Shown piece by piece: positions 5,632-10,436 of a stretch of 10,436 nucleotides of DNA (position 1 is its first letter; every line of letters begins with the position of its first letter). The stretch lies in the NCBI GenBank assembly GCA_034659895.1, contig JAYEIF010000183.1:1-10436 (forward strand), read 5' to 3'. A model generated the notes under the pieces. That model was given only the letters and a program-made list of their open reading frames with translations, made no database searches and was not told where the DNA came from. The position numbers and the translations under genes were made by a program. Source of the DNA: B120-G9 sp034659895 (GTDB lineage Bacteria > Zixibacteria > MSB-5A5 > GN15 > FEB-12).

Positions 5632-7293
5632 ATGGCATATCAGATTTTCGCACTTAAATATCGTCCGCAGACGTTCGAGGATATAGTAGCCCAGGAACAT
5701 GTTACTCGCACGTTAAAGAACGCTGTCAAAAACGACAGGGTCGGTTCGGGGTATCTCTTCTGCGGTCCACGTGGAACAGGAAAAACTACCACAGCCAGAG
5801 TGCTTGCAAAATGCCTTAATTGTGTTGAGGGACCCACAACATCTCCATGTGGCAAATGTTCAGCCTGTCGTGAGATTGCATCCGGAAATTCGCTCGATGT
5901 GCTTGAAATCGATGCCGCCTCCAACACAGGTGTGGATGATGTCCGCACTCTGAAGGAAAATGTTCGCTATCTGCCAACCTCCGGCAAGAAACGAATTTTT
6001 ATTATCGACGAGGTACACCGATTATCCGGTGCAGCTTTTGATGCCCTGTTAAAAACACTCGAAGAGCCACCAGATCATGTCATCTTTGTTTTCGCTACTA
6101 CAGAGCCAATAAAAGTACCGGAGACAATTCTGTCTCGCACTCAGCGTTTCGATTTCAAGAGAGTTTCATCTACAGATTTGATGAAACATCTCAGGAAGAT
6201 TGCCGAGATTGAAAAATTGCTTATCGATAACGCCTCGCTGGCATTGCTTGCACGCAAAGCTGATGGTTCAGTGCGAGATTCTTTGTCTCTTTTGGATCAA
6301 GTGGTTGCCTATGCAGGTGAGAACGTTTCTCAACAACAGGTTACTGAAGCACTTGGGCTTGTGGATCGACAGACTCTGTTTGACTTTACTGATGCCATAG
6401 TTAATCAAGACACCAAGCTGGCTCTCCAGCTAGTGCGCCAAACCGAAGATGCTGGCACCGATGCTGGTGACTTCGTCAACGAACTGCTCGATCATTTTCG
6501 CATTCTTATGATTCTCGGCACCGATAAAAATATCAAGGGTGGACTTGATCTAAATCCGGATGAGATTGAAATATATCTAAAGCAATCAGGACATTTTTCT
6601 ACCGGTGATATTGTCAGGTTAATAAACACAATGGAGCGTTTGCTTGTCGACCTTCGCAGTGGTCTCGACGAACGGTTGGTGTTGGAAACTGGAGCTGTTA
6701 AAATGGCTTCGATGGAATCTACTGTGAGCTTTGAAGAAATTCTGACCTTTCTCAAAACGAACCCATCAGCAGTTGCAAATGCTGATTTTTCGGCATCAAT
6801 GTCAAAAAAAAAAGGTGAAGCGGCAGGCAGCTCGGTCTCATTAAAGAAAAAACCGGAAGCATCCGCACCCACAAAAGTAAACTATACACGTTCAATAAAC
6901 ATGTCCCAGCTTCAGGCTGAGTGGAAAGATTTCATCGCTGCATTAAAACAGAAAAATCAAATGTTAGCATCACAACTGAAAATGGCTGAAATCAGAGAAA
7001 TTGTTGACAATAGAATCAAGCTGATATTCGGAGCAAATGCCACAGCCTCAGTGCAGATAATTCAGAAACCGAACAATTTGAACTTGATTCTTCAGACACT
7101 CAGAGATCATTATAAGGCAAGGATTAACTTTGATTGCGAAGTAGATCCAAATATGCAAAGTCAGCAACCGGGAGTTGCGTCGGAGAGTAAACCAAAGGTT
7201 GATATTGATAAATTAGTAAAAAATTCGCCTCGTATTAAAAGCCTTTTAGAGGAAGTTGATGGCGAAATCATCGGAATCAAAAAAACAGACTGA
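5632..7293 (+). CDS. dnaX: DNA polymerase III subunit gamma/tau (clamp loader)
   Basis: A 553-residue AAA+ subunit of the replicative clamp loader, which loads the sliding clamp onto primed DNA and, in its long form, couples polymerase and helicase. Visible features: the family N-terminus (ALKYRPQTFEDIV-Q), Walker A GPRGTGKT (45-52), a four-cysteine zinc site (C64, C73, C76, C79), Walker B IFIIDEVH (122-129), sensor 1 FATTEP (154-159), the arginine-finger segment LSRT (167-170, where SRC is usual) and DGSVRDSLSLLDQ. Conserved domains end near residue 370. A lysine-rich linker follows, with an A10 slippage site at codons 391-394, then a diverged C-terminal domain. ATG 5632 fits the family, and an in-frame TGA at 5623 rules out a longer start. 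The nearest GAAGAG is only 2 bp from the ATG, an unusual ribosome site. First gene of the dnaX-ybaB-recR cluster. Confidence 0.97.
   Translation: MAYQIFALKYRPQTFEDIVAQEHVTRTLKNAVKNDRVGSGYLFCGPRGTGKTTTARVLAKCLNCVEGPTTSPCGKCSACREIASGNSLDVLEIDAASNTGVDDVRTLKENVRYLPTSGKKRIFIIDEVHRLSGAAFDALLKTLEEPPDHVIFVFATTEPIKVPETILSRTQRFDFKRVSSTDLMKHLRKIAEIEKLLIDNASLALLARKADGSVRDSLSLLDQVVAYAGENVSQQQVTEALGLVDRQTLFDFTDAIVNQDTKLALQLVRQTEDAGTDAGDFVNELLDHFRILMILGTDKNIKGGLDLNPDEIEIYLKQSGHFSTGDIVRLINTMERLLVDLRSGLDERLVLETGAVKMASMESTVSFEEILTFLKTNPSAVANADFSASMSKKKGEAAGSSVSLKKKPEASAPTKVNYTRSINMSQLQAEWKDFIAALKQKNQMLASQLKMAEIREIVDNRIKLIFGANATASVQIIQKPNNLNLILQTLRDHYKARINFDCEVDPNMQSQQPGVASESKPKVDIDKLVKNSPRIKSLLEEVDGEIIGIKKTD
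6804..6813 (+). promoter_or_regulatory. dnaX: A10 slippage/frameshift site inside dnaX
   Basis: Ten consecutive A follow TC and precede GG; the normal reading is TCA AAA AAA AAA GGT. A -1 shift (or one extra A in the mRNA) gives AGG then TGA (6816-6818), a 395-residue product. A +1 shift (or loss of one A) reaches TAA at 6842-6844 after nine codons. Both shortened proteins keep the whole ATPase and oligomerisation part. In other bacteria, E. coli makes gamma by -1 ribosomal frameshift at A-AAA-AAG and Thermus thermophilus by transcriptional slippage on an A run in dnaX. No clear Shine-Dalgarno or stable hairpin flanks the run, which favours transcriptional slippage. Confidence 0.7.
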
Positions 7294-7322
7294 AAACAAA
7301 AACAGTATGAAAGGATAGTATT

Positions 7323-7649
7323 ATGGGCAAAAGTGGAATGGGAAACATGATGAAGCAGGTTCAGCAGATGCAGGCAAAGATGGCAAAAATACAGGAGGAG
7401 CTTGCTGAAAAAGAAGTCGAAGGAAGCGCTGGCGGAGGAATGGTGAAAGTAGTAGCCAATGGCAAAAATGAAATTGTCTCCGTTACCATAGATCCCGAAG
7501 TAGTTGATCCTGATGACATTGAAATGCTGCAGGATCTGGTAGTTGCGGCTGTTAATCAGACTTTCCAGAAAATTCAGGATCTCCAGTCGGAAATGATGTC
7601 CTCGGTTACTGGTGGTATGAACATTCCCGGGTTGAATCTACCATTTTGA
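7323..7649 (+). CDS. ybaB: YbaB/EbfC-family nucleoid-associated protein
   Basis: A 108-residue protein, the usual family length. Members form dimers that bind DNA and help organise the nucleoid. The Met/Gln-rich N-terminal helix (NMMKQVQQMQAKMAKIQEEL) is followed by the family core: VEGSAGGGMVKVVANG, VTIDPEVVDPDDIEMLQDLVVAAVNQ, and a Gly/Met-rich tail (GGMNIPGLNLPF). AAAGGA (7310-7315) lies 7 bp before the ATG. It sits 29 bp after dnaX and 10 bp before recR, the classical arrangement for this gene, and is probably co-transcribed with both. Confidence 0.95.
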   Translation: MGKSGMGNMMKQVQQMQAKMAKIQEELAEKEVEGSAGGGMVKVVANGKNEIVSVTIDPEVVDPDDIEMLQDLVVAAVNQTFQKIQDLQSEMMSSVTGGMNIPGLNLPF

Positions 7650-7659
7650 ATAGACTGTA

Positions 7660-8256
7660 ATGTTCAAATCAGCTGCATCAGTAGAGCGCCTAGCCAACAG
7701 GTTAAGCAGACTTCCTGGGATAGGTCGTAAAACTGCCTCAAGGCTGGCTTTCCATATCCTCAAACTGTCTCGCGAGGAAGCTCTGGAACTGTCGGACAGT
7801 ATCCGTGAAGTTAAGGATAAGGTTGGTTTTTGTTCGATCTGCGGTAATATCTCGGAAACTGATCCGTGCCAGATATGTAGTGATCCATCAAGAAGGTCAG
7901 ATATCATTTGTGTTGTTGAGGAAACTTCCGACGCAGCAGCTATGGACGAAATTGAAGGATTTAACGGGCGCTTTCATGTTCTTGGTGGGAGGCTTTCTCC
8001 ACTCGATGGAATCGGACCTGACGACTTGAAAATAAAAGAGCTGCTTGCCCGTATCAACGACGATTTATCAGAGGTTGTCATTGCCACTAATCCCAATGTG
8101 GAAGGCGAAGCCACCGCAATATATTTAGCTCAATTACTGAAACCGCTGAATGTTAAAGTAACTCGCATAGCTCGCGGCTTGCCGGTAGGGTCAGACCTTG
8201 AATACGCCGATTCTGTAACTCTGTCCCGTGCAATGGAAGGCCGTCGGGAATTGTAA
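7660..8256 (+). CDS. recR: Recombination mediator protein RecR
   Basis: A 198-residue protein of normal family length. RecR works with RecO (and RecF) to load RecA onto single-stranded DNA gaps bound by SSB. Seen in order: helix-hairpin-helix segment RLPGIGRKTASRLAFHIL (17-34), four-cysteine zinc finger (C58, C61, C70, C73), Toprim domain from about residue 81 (ICVVEE, HVLGGRLSPLDGIGPDDL, IATNPNVEGEATA), and the C-terminal RIARGLPVGSDLEYAD...SRAMEGRRE. All hallmark residues are intact. ATG 7660 is the first possible start after an in-frame TAG at 7651. No clear Shine-Dalgarno is seen, so translation may be coupled to ybaB, which ends 10 bp upstream. Confidence 0.97.
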   Translation: MFKSAASVERLANRLSRLPGIGRKTASRLAFHILKLSREEALELSDSIREVKDKVGFCSICGNISETDPCQICSDPSRRSDIICVVEETSDAAAMDEIEGFNGRFHVLGGRLSPLDGIGPDDLKIKELLARINDDLSEVVIATNPNVEGEATAIYLAQLLKPLNVKVTRIARGLPVGSDLEYADSVTLSRAMEGRREL

Positions 8257-8262
8257 GACAGT

Positions 8263-10287
8263 ATGCCGCTAAAGACCAGTAACAGATTATTATTTATTAC
8301 TCTCTGGTTCTCTATTGTGCTGTTTGTCACGGCGCAGGCAGTGGGATCATACCTCTTTGACAACGGCTGGGCATTCGATCACTGGCAGTACATTCCACTG
8401 TGGTATATCATTGTCTGGTTATTGGTCTCTGTAGGTCTTGGAACTTTGCTGGTCCACAATTATGCCCGAGTGGCTAACGTTTTATCATCAAAGAAGGGTG
8501 CGATTGGTGGAGCGATTGTGCTGTTTGCCCTTCTTCTTATCTTTCAGTTTGATTCATTTCTGTACGGTGGGGGTAATCTCAGGGTGGCACAAATTGCTCA
8601 GACGGATAATGTCATCTTCCGCTGGTTTGAGTTTGGCTCCACTTTCGTTGTCTGGCTTCTCTATCATTTGATATCACTATTTGTATCTCATACTAATACT
8701 GCCGGTGTAATTGCGTGGAAAAGCCTTGCTTTCTTGTGCTCGGCTCTGTCATTGATTGGGACTATCAAGCTTGTCGGAGTGCTCTCATCTGATCGCCTGC
8801 GGCGTCTTTGCTTTTTTGCTCTTATATTTTTCGGTCCACAGTTTATGCTTCAGTTCGGCTTTGTTGGCATTGAACCGATAGTAGTGGCGATTACTGTCTG
8901 GTTTGCATACTCGAATGTCATCTTATACAAAGGCGCTTCATTACAGCGTTTTCTTATCATGTGGGGGATATTCCTTCTTGGTGTGTTCATGCATGCAACA
9001 CTTGTGTTTCTCCTTCCGGCTGCGCTTTATGTGTCTCTCACTGCGGTTTCAAAACGGAGTAACTTCGTTACGCTTCTGCTGCCATTGATTATATGGAGCG
9101 CTTTACTTGCAACCATATATGTATGGGCAGGGCAGAACCTTGAAATGTCTCGACAGCTTCTGTTTCTCTCCGGCAAACCGCCCTTTTCAGATTACGGGCT
9201 AATTTCACCACGTCGGATTTGGGACATTATTCAACTGATTCTTCTCGTCTTCCCATTAGTGTTTTTTATGAAATACCTAATGCTTCAATCATTCCGACGG
9301 ACTTTTTCACAACCACTGACCGTAACTGCTATGTACATGTGTCTCGGGGGATTTACAGTGGTTGTTGTAACCGATCCTACACACAGTATTGCCCTTGATT
9401 TACCGCATCTCGCTGCTTACCTGTCGCCAGCGGCGTTTCTATTGGCGGTATTGTGGCGAGACAGTCTAAAAGAAAACAGCAACCATGTTAGTACTTCTTT
9501 GACAGCTATTCTGACAACAGCAGCTATTATGCTCCCTCTCGGATACCTTCCGGTTTACACGACAATCAGCTGTGCTGAGGGACACGTAGAATCCTATATG
9601 GATATGCACGAAGCGTATTGGATTGGCGGTGGTCCGGCTCTGCGCGATAGTTATTTCTACCGTGGGGAAATGGACAAAGCCAACGAGTGGGACCGGAAAC
9701 ATATTGTCAAATCGCTTGATTATATGGATTATCAGGGAGCGATAGAGCTTGCGGCTGGAGGGAAAACTGCGGATGCAATTCGGTCTCTAAATAATGTTAT
9801 TGCTCGTAATCCATACTGGGCAGAATCGCGTGCGCTCTATGCTACTATCCAGATGGGTATGAATCGTTTTGCTCTTGCTAAACCTCAGATTGATACAGCT
9901 CTGATGTTAGAGCCATACAGAAAGCGGCATTTGGTCAATCTATATCGGTACTACCGTGATTCTCGAAATCTTCCACAAGCTCTTATTCAAGCCAAAAAAA
10001 CAGCCGCACTTTTCCCATCTGATCTGGATATCCGTACTGATTTAATGATTATCAATTATCGAAACGGCTTGGTGGCGACAGCGGAAACAATGGCGGCGGA
10101 TTTAATAGCGATTGATTCTACTCTTGCATATCCATATTTGATTAAAGCGTTTATTTTTGAAAAACGGGGTCAATTACAAAGAGCATTGACGCTCTATAAT
10201 CGTTTTATTGATTTGGCTCCGGATGAACCCGACACCCCCGTAATTATCGAACAACGAGACAACCTCCAAGAAAAACTGCAGAAGTAG
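8263..10287 (+). CDS. Polytopic membrane protein with C-terminal TPR domain (unknown function)
   Basis: A 674-residue protein that I do not recognise as a named family. Residues about 8-432 contain roughly ten to twelve hydrophobic membrane segments. A loop after about the third segment carries FDSFLYGGGN. Residues about 488-660 hold around five TPR-like units (for example AIRSLNNVIARNP, AKPQIDTALMLEP, ALIQAKKTAALFP and ALTLYNRFIDLAP). Many membrane segments plus C-terminal TPRs resembles GT-C-type glycosyltransferases and O-antigen ligase-like or 'DUF'-type membrane proteins, but no diagnostic motif decides this. The TPRs probably face the periplasm, which is an inference. The start ATG 8263 lies 6 bp after the recR stop, so it is very likely in the dnaX-ybaB-recR transcript; GGGAA (8246-8250) is a weak, distant ribosome site. 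No clear terminator follows. Confidence 0.85.
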   Translation: MPLKTSNRLLFITLWFSIVLFVTAQAVGSYLFDNGWAFDHWQYIPLWYIIVWLLVSVGLGTLLVHNYARVANVLSSKKGAIGGAIVLFALLLIFQFDSFLYGGGNLRVAQIAQTDNVIFRWFEFGSTFVVWLLYHLISLFVSHTNTAGVIAWKSLAFLCSALSLIGTIKLVGVLSSDRLRRLCFFALIFFGPQFMLQFGFVGIEPIVVAITVWFAYSNVILYKGASLQRFLIMWGIFLLGVFMHATLVFLLPAALYVSLTAVSKRSNFVTLLLPLIIWSALLATIYVWAGQNLEMSRQLLFLSGKPPFSDYGLISPRRIWDIIQLILLVFPLVFFMKYLMLQSFRRTFSQPLTVTAMYMCLGGFTVVVVTDPTHSIALDLPHLAAYLSPAAFLLAVLWRDSLKENSNHVSTSLTAILTTAAIMLPLGYLPVYTTISCAEGHVESYMDMHEAYWIGGGPALRDSYFYRGEMDKANEWDRKHIVKSLDYMDYQGAIELAAGGKTADAIRSLNNVIARNPYWAESRALYATIQMGMNRFALAKPQIDTALMLEPYRKRHLVNLYRYYRDSRNLPQALIQAKKTAALFPSDLDIRTDLMIINYRNGLVATAETMAADLIAIDSTLAYPYLIKAFIFEKRGQLQRALTLYNRFIDLAPDEPDTPVIIEQRDNLQEKLQK

Positions 10288-10332
10288 CGGGGAGTAAAGC
10301 GGTTTTACCGGTTATAGACCTCTCACCATTGT

Positions 10333-10436
10333 TTATTCAATCATCTCATCCATTGCATCAAGTATTTGCTTGAGAACGGGTTTAATCCAATTAGAGCTTG
10401 CTGAATAAAGTACCTGTCCGCTCGACAGGCGGGTAA
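10333..10436 (-). CDS. Possible C-terminal end of a convergent gene (partial)
   Basis: On the minus strand a frame is open from the window edge to TAA (plus-strand 10333-10335), giving 34 codons. The end reads NWIKPVLKQILDAMDEMIE, which looks like a genuine amphipathic helix, and it would lie tail-to-tail with the TPR membrane gene, 45 bp away. The fragment is short and its upstream part covers a palindrome (10413-10429), so it could also be non-coding repeat sequence. No family can be named. Confidence 0.4.
   Translation of the reverse strand, partial: TRLSSGQVLYSASSNWIKPVLKQILDAMDEMIE
10413..10429. repeat. Short palindrome CCTGTC-CGCTC-GACAGG
   Basis: Six-base arms (10413-10418 and 10424-10429) around a 5-nt loop, flanked by TACC and GGGTA, which could pair as an alternative outer stem. 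It is GC-rich in an AT-rich tail. It may be a dispersed repeat unit or lie within the partial minus-strand gene. There is no second copy in the window. Confidence 0.45.

Noticed and set aside
6492..6872. 126-codon minus-strand frame inside dnaX
   Set aside because: It is a shadow of a well-conserved gene, with no start context and no recognisable motif.
9994..10000. Run of seven A in the TPR membrane gene as another slippage site
   Set aside because: It is short, ends in AAA-ACA, lies in the middle of a TPR domain, and a truncated product would make no obvious sense.
10296..10315. Terminator after the TPR membrane gene
   Set aside because: The possible stem (AAGCGG with CCGGTT) has a mismatch and no T tract follows.

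Overview
The window looks like chromosome from an uncultured bacterium of the FCB superphylum, for example a Zixibacteria-like lineage. The basis is two neighbouring surface proteins ending in a type IX-secretion-style C-terminal sorting domain (QNYPNPFNP ... SGIYFYR ... KKM), moderate GC (about 45% by eye) and ordinary bacterial housekeeping genes. The phylum is an inference from protein style; there is no rRNA here to confirm it. All well-supported genes are on the plus strand.

Region 1 (1-2936): two secreted or surface proteins. The first lacks its 5' end. It carries a carboxypeptidase-regulatory-like fold, two copies of a 'GWNLVS' repeat, two copies of a beta-rich 'AYDPD-VHCG' module and a sorting domain. 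The second is complete, with a signal peptide, one copy of the same module and the same sorting domain. A strong 12-bp hairpin separates them and a textbook rho-independent terminator ends the second.

Region 2 (2937-5546): a PP2C-type Ser/Thr protein phosphatase with a C-terminal membrane anchor, a 283-bp intergenic stretch, and a membrane-anchored alpha/beta-hydrolase-like protein whose nucleophile serine is replaced by glycine and which ends in TPR repeats.

Region 3 (5547-10287): a tight cluster dnaX - ybaB/ebfC - recR - large polytopic membrane protein with C-terminal TPRs. The first three form a common replication/recombination operon: clamp-loader subunit, nucleoid-associated protein, and recombination mediator. 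The fourth is an unrecognised passenger 6 bp behind recR. dnaX holds a run of ten A at the end of its conserved ATPase/oligomerisation part. Slippage into either alternative frame meets a stop within 1 to 10 codons, so short (gamma-like) and long (tau-like) forms are predicted.

Region 4 (10288-10436): a short tail with a probable C-terminal fragment of a convergent minus-strand gene and a small palindrome.

I see no CRISPR array, tRNA, rRNA, insertion sequence or defence system. Most of the window is ordinary. The most interesting items are the dnaX slippage site, the degenerate hydrolase-TPR protein, the shared surface-protein module and the TPR membrane protein in the recR operon.
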